Shown here piece after piece: positions 36,462 through 44,131 of a DNA stretch of 64,000 nucleotides. Source of the DNA: Negadavirga shengliensis (lineage in GTDB: Bacteria > Bacteroidota > Bacteroidia > Cytophagales > Cyclobacteriaceae); assembly GCF_042652345.1 (NCBI RefSeq), contig NZ_JBHSJJ010000002.1, forward strand, positions 372,001 to 436,000, read 5' to 3'. Within the stretch, counting starts at the first letter, position 1. Each line of letters begins with the position of its first letter. Both the position numbers and the translations under genes were made by a program. The notes under the pieces are model-generated. The model did not search any database, had not been told where the DNA came from, and saw nothing but the letters and a program-made list of their open reading frames with translations.

Positions 36462-37445
36462 TTATTGGGACGGTTGATGCATCATCAGTTCGTTGATCAA
36501 CCTCTCCACTTCATTGACGGGCATTTTTTCTTTTAAATGAAAATGACTGCCGTTTTGGTAATTCCAACGGTTGTAGCCGTTTTTCTGAAGCATGATCTGT
36601 CCCTTTACCAGCTCATAATAAGGTTCAGGGCCTCTCACCGCCACCAACACCGCTGTTTGGTCCCAGCTCATTCTGCCATCCCTGTCACCTTCAGCCATGG
36701 GAATGGCTATCCGGTACACGTCTTTTATAGGGCTGTTCTGAATGGAAGTATCATTGACCAGGGGGATGCCTGTTTTGATTTTTTCCCCGATTTCGAACCC
36801 GCTGTATAGGATGGTTCCTGGCCAGTTTTCAATAGCAAAGACGGCTGCTTCCGCGTCTTCTTCAATATTAAACTCCATCCCTTCCGGAAACTTCCCCGCC
36901 ATGGAGACCAGATGCTTCACCTTTTTTGCAATCAGGTCCTTACCATTCAAAGGAGAAAATTCATCCGGCCCTGATTTTAACAGGGAAGCAAGGTTGGACA
37001 GAAAACCTACCGTCACCACCACAACACTTTCATCAGGTTGCGCTGCCAGAATCGTCCGGTAAAGCCTGACCGCATCAAACGCTTCGTCATTGGCTTTTAT
37101 GGTGTGGGGATAGGTTGCCCTTAAGGAATCAGACCAATGCTGCCAGTCCCGCATATTCAATGCATAGGAACCGGCCACGCCTATGGGAATGTCGGGCCGA
37201 TTAAAATACCGGTTGATGATATCCAAGACACTGGCCACTCCCTCGTACCTCGTACTGGCGACCGTGGCCAAAATATTGGCCTCCCCCTTATCGGCCAGCG
37301 CATGCAAGACAGCCAAAGCCCCTACGTCATCATAATCCGGCCCCATGTCCGTATCAAAAATGATATTGACAGGTCCGGCCTGTTGGGCATGGTTTTTATA
37401 GATTAATCCTACAGAAAGTAAAAGAAATGGTATAAGCAGTCTCAT
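36462..37445 (-). CDS. nucleoside hydrolase-family protein, exported
   Basis: A 327-residue protein of the inosine-uridine nucleoside hydrolase family. The calcium-site signature DTDMGPDYDD lies near residue 30, right after a signal peptide (LIPFLLLSVGLIYKNHAQ), so the enzyme is exported. Expected chemistry: hydrolysis of an N-glycosidic or similar ribosyl bond; some relatives act on other furanosides. Its place among PQQ and GMC oxidoreductase genes (gaps of 15 and 24 bases) implies a role in glycoside breakdown, not nucleotide salvage. Confidence 0.9.
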   Translation of the reverse strand: MRLLIPFLLLSVGLIYKNHAQQAGPVNIIFDTDMGPDYDDVGALAVLHALADKGEANILATVASTRYEGVASVLDIINRYFNRPDIPIGVAGSYALNMRDWQHWSDSLRATYPHTIKANDEAFDAVRLYRTILAAQPDESVVVVTVGFLSNLASLLKSGPDEFSPLNGKDLIAKKVKHLVSMAGKFPEGMEFNIEEDAEAAVFAIENWPGTILYSGFEIGEKIKTGIPLVNDTSIQNSPIKDVYRIAIPMAEGDRDGRMSWDQTAVLVAVRGPEPYYELVKGQIMLQKNGYNRWNYQNGSHFHLKEKMPVNEVERLINELMMHQPSQ

Positions 37446-37460
37446 CGGTTGTTCTTTCGT

Positions 37461-39158
37461 TTAAAGGTTTCTTTTTTTCAATTCACTGACGGCATGATCT
37501 ACCGCCCTTGCCGTCAAAGCCATATAGGTAAGGGAGGGATTTTGACAGGCGCTGGAGGTCATGCAGGAACCGTCCGTCACAAACACATTGGGGGCAGCCC
37601 ACACTTGGTTGAAAGCATTCAATACAGAGGTTTTGGGGTCCCGGCCCATCCTGGCTGTGCCCATTTCATGAATGCCCAATCCCGGAGGTTTTTGGGTGTC
37701 GCTGGCGTAAATGTTTATAAAACCGGCATTTTCCAGCATCTCTCTCCCCGTTCGGAGAATATCCTTCAGCATCTGCAATTCATTTTCTTTGAATTCGCAG
37801 TCAATTTCCAGCTGTGGGAGACCAAAAGGATCCTTTTTATCACTGGACAGCGTCACTTTGTTTTCAGCATAAGGCAGGCATTCTCCCATGCCGGTCATCC
37901 ATAGATCCCACACATCAGGCCGGCTCCTGGCTGCTTTAAGGGGAGCTCCCAACAATTGCTCGCTGTAATCGCCCATTCTCCTGGACCCTCCTGCGGCAAA
38001 GGCATACCCTCTTATAAAATCCGGTATGCTGTCATCACCTATATTTCTGAAACGCGGTATGTAGACACCGGTGGGTCTTCTCCCAAAAGTAGTCTTGTCC
38101 TGAAAACCCTCGTGTTCTCCCCCCAAGCTAGCCCGGTAATTGTGGTCCATCAGGTAATGGCCCAACGCGCCGCTATCATTTCCAAATCCGTTTGGAAAAC
38201 GGCCGGAAACGGAGTTAAGCATCAGTGCTGTGGAGTTCAGGGTACCGGCATTGACGAATATGATTTTAGCATAAAATTCCTCCGTACTTTTTCCGCTGGC
38301 ATCCAATAGGCTCACGCCGGTGGCTTTACCCTTTTCCTCATCATAGAGAATGGACGCTACTGTGGCGTTGGGTCGTAAGACCATGTTCCCTGTTTTGGCG
38401 GCTGCCGGCAATGTAGCGGTATTGCTGGAAAAGTAACCGGCAAAAGGGCATCCTCTGGCACATTTGTCACGGTACATGCAAGGCCCCCGGCCCTCGAGCT
38501 GCTCCGTCAGATTGGCGGTCCGGGATATGATCAGTTTTCTGTCGGACCACCTGTTTTCAATGGACTTTTTAAAATGCTTTTCCAGACAGTTCATTTCCAT
38601 AGGTGCTTGAAATTCCCCATCCGGGAGATGGGCAATCCCGTCTTTATTGCCGCTGATGCCCACAAACCTTTCAACATAGGAATACCATGGGGCAATATCC
38701 TTATAGCGGATAGGCCAGTCAATGGCTATTCCATCCCTGATATTCGCCTCAAAATCCAGATCACTCCACCTTTGGGTCCATCTGCCCCAGACCAGTGATT
38801 TACCTCCCACCTGATAACCCCTGATCCAATTGAAAGGCTTTTTTTGGACGTACGGCTGTTCTGCGTCTTTGACGAAAAAATGCTGAGTGCTTTCATCCAC
38901 CGCGTAACAAGAAGCCATGACGGGATTGTCTTGCAAAAAATCCAGTGTTAATCTTCCCCTGTGAGGCAATTCCCAGGGGGCTTTCAGGGCGGTGGGATAA
39001 TCTTTCAGATGTTCTACATTCCTTCCCCTTTCCAAAACAAGCGTTTTAAGCCCTTTTTCACATAACTCTTTGGCTGCCCAGCCGCCTGATATTCCCGAAC
39101 CAATGACAATGGCATCATACGTCCGGTCCTTTTTTGCCTGGATATTGATATTGCTCAT
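37461..39158 (-). CDS. GMC-family FAD oxidoreductase
   Basis: A 565-residue flavoprotein of the glucose-methanol-choline family. The FAD loop is AIVIGSGISGGWAAKEL near residue 15; the C-terminal catalytic region carries GIHEMGTARMG and NPSLTYMALTARA with His/Asn. Start taken at 39158 (MSNINIQAK), one short spacer before the FAD loop; the longer frame to 39299 would run over the previous gene. A cytochrome-c or subunit-3 partner gene, often next to such dehydrogenases in Bacteroidota, is not seen. Typical reaction: oxidation of a sugar or glycoside hydroxyl, often at C3. No signal peptide is seen on this start. Confidence 0.9.
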   Translation of the reverse strand: MSNINIQAKKDRTYDAIVIGSGISGGWAAKELCEKGLKTLVLERGRNVEHLKDYPTALKAPWELPHRGRLTLDFLQDNPVMASCYAVDESTQHFFVKDAEQPYVQKKPFNWIRGYQVGGKSLVWGRWTQRWSDLDFEANIRDGIAIDWPIRYKDIAPWYSYVERFVGISGNKDGIAHLPDGEFQAPMEMNCLEKHFKKSIENRWSDRKLIISRTANLTEQLEGRGPCMYRDKCARGCPFAGYFSSNTATLPAAAKTGNMVLRPNATVASILYDEEKGKATGVSLLDASGKSTEEFYAKIIFVNAGTLNSTALMLNSVSGRFPNGFGNDSGALGHYLMDHNYRASLGGEHEGFQDKTTFGRRPTGVYIPRFRNIGDDSIPDFIRGYAFAAGGSRRMGDYSEQLLGAPLKAARSRPDVWDLWMTGMGECLPYAENKVTLSSDKKDPFGLPQLEIDCEFKENELQMLKDILRTGREMLENAGFINIYASDTQKPPGLGIHEMGTARMGRDPKTSVLNAFNQVWAAPNVFVTDGSCMTSSACQNPSLTYMALTARAVDHAVSELKKRNL

Positions 39159-39189
39159 GATGTTTTTGGTGAATAGATTGTATGAGGGT

Positions 39190-40104
39190 TTACCATCCGA
39201 AAACCTCCCTGACAAATTCCCTGCTCTTTTTAAAATCCTCCCGGATGGGATGGTCCGGTTTTTCCTCATAGGCCAATTCAATGGCAACATCCCCTTCAAA
39301 GCCTATTTTTTTGAGTGCTTTGGCGATTCCTTCGAAATCCGTTACCCCCTGACCCAAATGATGGGTCCACTTGCCGTCATCTGATTGATCCCTGAGATGT
39401 AAAAAACCGATGTTTTCCCTGTGCTCAAGGATAAATTCCACAGGGTCAATGCCTGCCCTCATCAGCCAGTTGATATCCGGACCAAGACTGATTTTGGGTA
39501 CCCTTTTGATGGTACCCCGAAAATCATGCTGGTCATTTTCCATTTCAAAGGTGTGGTTATGGAGGTTGGGGGAAACGCCATGATCATGGCAAAGCGCAAT
39601 GATTTCACGGAGCATAACCGCCTGGTCATCGAGTTCACGCTCTGTTTTAAGTCTCCTGGCATCCCCTACGGTAATACCCAGCCGTGTACCTCCCACTTCT
39701 CCGAGCCTGCTGATGACAAGCTCCGCGTCTTTTTTTATTTTAGCATGTAAATCCCTGTTCCACATATCGGCATAATAAGATGCACCGATAACCGGTATAT
39801 GATATTGGTCAACCAATCTCCGAAGCAAGGGAACAATGGATGGATTCCTCAAATTGGCATCCATAATCTCAATACCTTCTATACCTGCATATACAAAGTC
39901 CTGGAATATTTCCTCTATTATGGGAGTGCTGTCCCAATCCGGTGGAAACTGGCTGGCGTACACCCACAAATGACCATATACCTCAGGCTTTGCCGCCGAT
40001 GGTTTTAAACTTTTTCCAGTGAAGGGCAGAAGAAAGGGACTCAGAGAAATTAAGCCCGATTTCTTAAGAAAGCCCCTTCTTGATATACAGCAAAAATCCT
40101 TCAT
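39190..40104 (-). CDS. sugar phosphate isomerase/epimerase-like TIM barrel, Tat-exported
   Basis: A 304-residue xylose-isomerase-like TIM barrel. Start at 40104 gives a TAATG overlap with the PQQ dehydrogenase stop and opens with a twin-arginine signal (SRRGFLKKSG) and a hydrophobic stretch LISLSPFLLPF. Visible active-site strands: NLHNHTFEM, LGPDINWLMRAG, FLHLRDQSDDG and VAIELAYEE. Exported paralogue of the cytoplasmic enzyme at 32572. It would work in the periplasm on the product of the PQQ or GMC dehydrogenase. Confidence 0.9.
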   Translation of the reverse strand: MKDFCCISRRGFLKKSGLISLSPFLLPFTGKSLKPSAAKPEVYGHLWVYASQFPPDWDSTPIIEEIFQDFVYAGIEGIEIMDANLRNPSIVPLLRRLVDQYHIPVIGASYYADMWNRDLHAKIKKDAELVISRLGEVGGTRLGITVGDARRLKTERELDDQAVMLREIIALCHDHGVSPNLHNHTFEMENDQHDFRGTIKRVPKISLGPDINWLMRAGIDPVEFILEHRENIGFLHLRDQSDDGKWTHHLGQGVTDFEGIAKALKKIGFEGDVAIELAYEEKPDHPIREDFKKSREFVREVFGW

Positions 40105-42299
40105 TATTCCATGTTTTCGGGTAAGGCAAAAGCCACATAAGCGTCGCCTGACTGTGTTCCTAATTTTCCTCCCCCACAAGCGATCACCACGTATTGTTTT
40201 CCATCAATTTGATAAGCGGCGGGAGTGGCAAACCCGGAAGCAGGCAGGTCTGTTTCCCAGAGCAAATCACCGGTAAGTTTATTGAACGCCCGGAATTTGC
40301 TGTCTTTGGTAGCTGCAATGAACAGCACGCCACCGGCAGTCACCACCGGTCCCCCATAATTTTCTGTCCCTGTGATTTCAGCACCCAACGCTTTCATTTT
40401 CCCGTCCTCCCCCAAAACCGTCTTCCATACATGTTCGCCAGTATTCAAATCAATGGCCGTTAAGGTGCCCCAAGGGGGAGCAATGGCCGGATAGCCTTCC
40501 TTGCTGATAAATTTATTGTAACCGGAAATGTTGTACGGCAGCTTCCTGAATTCTTCGATTTTGGAGGTCTCTTTGAAAAACGGTTGTGTTCCTAATTCCT
40601 CATGATTAAGGATATAAGCAGCAAGGGCCTCCTTTTCCACATTGTCCAAGTGCTGAAAAGCAGGCATCATCCTCCGCCCTGTATTCACCAGTTCCACCAG
40701 GCTTTCTTTTTCATATCTATTTTCTATTCCGATTAAGGAAGGGTTGGCCTCCGTACCGGATCTGTCTGAGGCATGGCAGGTCATGCAATGCTGCATATAC
40801 AACCTTCTTCCTGCTTGCAGATGGTTTTCGTCTTCAGGAACACTGTGGTCGGCATCCCACATCTGCATTATCCAAGGCATTTCGTTGGCATTTACATACA
40901 GATAATTGGTCGTGGGATCCACCGCCGGACCGCCCCATTCAGCTCCGCCGTCAAAGCCGGGGAAAATGATCGTACCTTGTCTGGATTGCGGGGTAAACAT
41001 CCTGCCGGTTTTATAGCCTGCCAACCTGGCTTTCACCTCTTCAAAAGAATCTTCAGGCAAATAGGGGTTGATGTCTTTTTCTGTAAATGTCTGCCTGACA
41101 AAAGGCGCCGGCAGCTGGGGAATGGGCTGTGTGGGCCAAAGTTTTTCTCCCTCAAGGTCTGTCTCAGTGTCCATGGGCATTTCTTCGATGGGGAATAACG
41201 ACTCACCTGTCTCCCTGTCAAAAACGTATACAAAACCAGTCTTGGAAGTTTGGGCGACCGCGTCCACATTTTTTCCGTCCCGTTCTACAGTCACCAAAAC
41301 GGGATATGAGGAAGGATCATAATCCCAAGTATCATGGTGGATGTACTGGAAGTGCCATTTGAGTTCCCCGGTGGCGGCATCCAGTGCCAACAAGCAGTTG
41401 GTATATAAATTGGATCCGGTCCTTTTGCCTCCATAAAAATCCATCGCCGCAGATCCGGTTGGTGCGAAAGCTATGCCCCTTTCATGATCAATGATCATCC
41501 CCATCCAGTTGTTGCCTCCACCTGTCATGGTAAGGGCTTCCTGATCTTCCCATGTCTCAGAACCAGGCTCCCCTGGGTTGGGAATGGTATGGAAGATCCA
41601 TTTTTGCTCTCCGGTCCTGACGTCATACGCCCGGATATGTCCCGGCGCCGCATCCATGGATTCAGAAACCCGGGTACCGGTCAACAGCAGGTCTTTATAA
41701 ACGGAAGGGGCGGAAGTAGCTGTCACAAACAAGTCACTGACGTCTCTTCCAAGCCCATCGTGCAAGTCGATTCTGCCCTTGTCGCCAAACTCAGCGATCA
41801 ATTTTCCAGTCTTTGCATCCACCGCGTTCATATAATGGCCGGTGGCATAAAATATCCGTTCGTCACCTTTTCCGTCTGACCAATAGGCCACCCCCCGGTT
41901 ATTGTTGAGGTTGAAATGGCCCGCTTTGTCTCCTTCAATTTCCTGGTAAGGGGTATAAACCCACTTTTCCTGACCCGTGGCAGCGTCCAATGCCAGAAGC
42001 CTCAATTGGGGCGATGTTCCATATAATACCCCATTGACGACAATGGGATTGCATTGGATCTGGGATTTGGCCTCATAATCCGCATCTCCGGTATGATAAA
42101 TCCAGGCCACTTCCAGTTTATCCACGTTATCCACCGTAATCTGATCCAAAGAGGAATATTTATTGCCTGTTGGATTACCTCCCACCATCGTCCAGCTGTC
42201 AAAGTTGGCAGAAGGGTTTTGTTTACAGGAAAAGCTAAAAATCAATATTAAAATAATCGGTGTTATTCTTTCAAAAGGCAAAACCAGAATAGTTTTCAT
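40104..42299 (-). CDS. PQQ-dependent dehydrogenase with cytochrome c domain (first copy), lipoprotein
   Basis: A 731-residue quinoprotein dehydrogenase. The signal peptide ends in SFSC (lipobox). PQQ-propeller repeats are clear (ALDAATGQEKWVYTPY, ALDAATGELKWHFQY, AIDLNTGEHVWKTVL) and a cytochrome c segment with CMTCH near residue 504 is inserted before the last blades; the likely axial Met is in TGRRMMPAF. Expected role: periplasmic oxidation of an alcohol or aldose. First gene of the oxidative operon; its stop overlaps the TIM-barrel ATG. A 43-codon leader frame carrying a dispersed repeat ends four bases before its start codon. Confidence 0.93.
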   Translation of the reverse strand: MKTILVLPFERITPIILILIFSFSCKQNPSANFDSWTMVGGNPTGNKYSSLDQITVDNVDKLEVAWIYHTGDADYEAKSQIQCNPIVVNGVLYGTSPQLRLLALDAATGQEKWVYTPYQEIEGDKAGHFNLNNNRGVAYWSDGKGDERIFYATGHYMNAVDAKTGKLIAEFGDKGRIDLHDGLGRDVSDLFVTATSAPSVYKDLLLTGTRVSESMDAAPGHIRAYDVRTGEQKWIFHTIPNPGEPGSETWEDQEALTMTGGGNNWMGMIIDHERGIAFAPTGSAAMDFYGGKRTGSNLYTNCLLALDAATGELKWHFQYIHHDTWDYDPSSYPVLVTVERDGKNVDAVAQTSKTGFVYVFDRETGESLFPIEEMPMDTETDLEGEKLWPTQPIPQLPAPFVRQTFTEKDINPYLPEDSFEEVKARLAGYKTGRMFTPQSRQGTIIFPGFDGGAEWGGPAVDPTTNYLYVNANEMPWIMQMWDADHSVPEDENHLQAGRRLYMQHCMTCHASDRSGTEANPSLIGIENRYEKESLVELVNTGRRMMPAFQHLDNVEKEALAAYILNHEELGTQPFFKETSKIEEFRKLPYNISGYNKFISKEGYPAIAPPWGTLTAIDLNTGEHVWKTVLGEDGKMKALGAEITGTENYGGPVVTAGGVLFIAATKDSKFRAFNKLTGDLLWETDLPASGFATPAAYQIDGKQYVVIACGGGKLGTQSGDAYVAFALPENME

Positions 42300-42303
42300 G
42301 TGT

Positions 42304-42435
42304 TTATAATTTGTTTTTAGCGGTCATAACTTGCCCCGTACCGTAGGTCGGGATAGCCTGTCCCGAAGTTCGGGAGAATCTCGCATGTTGGATAATCATC
42401 CCTCTGTGTGTCGCTTGCTCCATGCTCGATTTCAT
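42304..42435 (-). CDS. possible 43-residue leader peptide
   Basis: A short frame (ATG at 42435, TAA at 42304) whose stop lies four bases before the PQQ dehydrogenase ATG. The first 20 residues are repeat copy B. Two mutually exclusive hairpins (tcggga/tcccga at 42348-42366 and cccgaa/ttcggg at 42362-42374) lie within it. It may be a leader peptide or only a chance frame in a repeat. Confidence 0.35.
   Translation of the reverse strand: MKSSMEQATHRGMIIQHARFSRTSGQAIPTYGTGQVMTAKNKL
42376..42435 (-). repeat. dispersed 60-bp repeat, copy B
   Basis: On the minus strand this block begins ATGAAATCGAGCATG and matches 13704-13763 at 51 of 60 positions with no gap by hand alignment. It lies in the leader of the oxidative operon. 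Confidence 0.8.
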
Positions 42436-42469
42436 AAAGGTTGTTTTGAAATGTGATACAAGGATATAT

Positions 42470-42516
42470 GGCTTCGGCAGGCCAGAACCCAGAGCATTCC
42501 TCTGCCTGCCGAAGTC
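42470..42516 (-). terminator. hairpin after SusD1
   Basis: Perfect 11-bp stem (cttcggcaggc 42472-42482, gcctgccgaag 42504-42514), extendable by two pairs, with a second small stem (agag/ctct) in the loop. It sits 41 bases past the SusD1 stop, before the oxidative operon. No T-run follows on the minus strand, so it may stabilise or attenuate the transcript instead of fully ending it. Confidence 0.55.
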
Positions 42517-42556
42517 TTATATTTTAGGAAAATAAAATTTGAATATTTCGAAGTGA

Positions 42557-44119
42557 TCAGTATCCCGGATTTTGTCGCAAGCCTGGATTAGCGGTCAGGA
42601 TATTCATAGGGATTGGAAATATGCGCCGGTGCGCCCCGCTTTCAGGCTTTTCCCAACGGGCTTCGGTATATTTGCCAAACCGGATCATGTCCTCTCTTCT
42701 CTTTGCTTCGTAAGCGAATTCCCTGCCGCGTTCATTCAGAAACTCCTCCATGGTCAATGTAGCGGTAGTATAAACAGCGTCAGGGTCACCCGGGGCGAAG
42801 CTCCTTTCCCGTACCTGATTGACCAGATCCACCGCTTCAGCATTGGCTGCCCCCCCGTTGATGCGCATCAGTGCTTCTGCTTTGATAAACATCATTTCGG
42901 CTAATCTAAAGACTACAAAATCATTGTTCATGTTCCATATCATCCCCCGCTCAATTTCATATTTCTTGTTTCGCACGCCGTCGCCATAACCTCCGTTGGG
43001 ATTCATCAGCATCTCTATTTCAGGACGTATGACCAGTTGTTGGCCATCCTGATCCCACCATCCCCATACCGGCTGGGTTTGTTCTTCGTCATACCATTGA
43101 GGGCCCACGATCCATTGATTGATCCTGAAATCATTTTCTTTGAACAGGCGGTAGAACGCTTCGGGTGTCACGGTTTTTCCCCAAGGATAATCAGGAAAAT
43201 CAAACACGTCCTTCATCGCACCGGGAAGGTTCTGGGTGGTCATGTTGAACCCTGGAGCAAAATTAAAATCATAAGGAACGACAAAAATATTCTCATTGCT
43301 ATACTGATTGTTGACTTTGAACGGTGCATCCCAGGTATCATCCAAAGTATATTTCCCTGAATTAATCACATAATCAGCCGCTGCAACGGCATCCTGCCAT
43401 CTCGGTGTTCCGCTGTAAACCTCCGCGTTCAGGTAAAGACGGGCCAAAAGTGCATGCGCGGCTGTCCTTGTGAATTTACCGTACCAGTTGCCTTCTCCCT
43501 TTTCACCCAATAAGTCCTTGTTTTGCAGAATTTCGTTTTCTACCCAGGCAAATACATCCGCTCTGTCCCAGTTCTCAGGATTCACCGCGGTCATGCTCTC
43601 CGTCACCGGAATATTCCCGTAGGTATCCATAGCGTAGTAATAATACAACGCGCGCGCCATTTTTATTTCCGCAGTCATTTGTTCCTTTGAGATGGGAAGG
43701 CTATACTCGCTAAAATCCAATCCTTCCAACACTTCCAGAAACTGGTTGCAATAACCGATTCCCTGAAAGTAATTGTACCAGTTCCACTCCAACCAATCCA
43801 GGCTGGATGTCCAGGTATGCTGGTGAAACTGTACCCATCTCCCGTTTTCAAACCCTTGGTTGTTTTTCACGGTGGCCACGGCTTCATCGGTACCAAAAGT
43901 CACCAATGACCAATGCATGTCGTACATCAGAAACTGCAGGAAACTGTAGGGCAGCGAATAAGCAGCCATAACCTGATCATCGGTTTGGTAATAATTAGCT
44001 GTAGTGGTGGAACTGTAGACGTTTTCATCCAGGTCATTGCATCCTGATATCCCAGTCAGGAAAGAGATCAAAAACAACCCAACCAGCTTATTGTATATTA
44101 ATATGAATCTATTTTTCAT
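42557..44119 (-). CDS. SusD-family outer-membrane glycan-binding lipoprotein (SusD1)
   Basis: A 520-residue SusD/RagB protein. The lipobox ISGC gives Cys27; the N-terminal text continues DLDENVYSSTTTANYYQTDD as in the family. SusD1 should sit on the cell surface as the lid of the SusC1 channel and bind the oligosaccharide. The conserved C-terminal block RREDMIRFGKYTEARWEKP and the NPGLRQNPGY end are typical. It lies 12 bases after SusC1 on the same transcript. Confidence 0.96.
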   Translation of the reverse strand: MKNRFILIYNKLVGLFLISFLTGISGCNDLDENVYSSTTTANYYQTDDQVMAAYSLPYSFLQFLMYDMHWSLVTFGTDEAVATVKNNQGFENGRWVQFHQHTWTSSLDWLEWNWYNYFQGIGYCNQFLEVLEGLDFSEYSLPISKEQMTAEIKMARALYYYYAMDTYGNIPVTESMTAVNPENWDRADVFAWVENEILQNKDLLGEKGEGNWYGKFTRTAAHALLARLYLNAEVYSGTPRWQDAVAAADYVINSGKYTLDDTWDAPFKVNNQYSNENIFVVPYDFNFAPGFNMTTQNLPGAMKDVFDFPDYPWGKTVTPEAFYRLFKENDFRINQWIVGPQWYDEEQTQPVWGWWDQDGQQLVIRPEIEMLMNPNGGYGDGVRNKKYEIERGMIWNMNNDFVVFRLAEMMFIKAEALMRINGGAANAEAVDLVNQVRERSFAPGDPDAVYTTATLTMEEFLNERGREFAYEAKRREDMIRFGKYTEARWEKPESGAHRRIFPIPMNILTANPGLRQNPGY

Positions 44120-44131
44120 GGCTTTTTCAGG

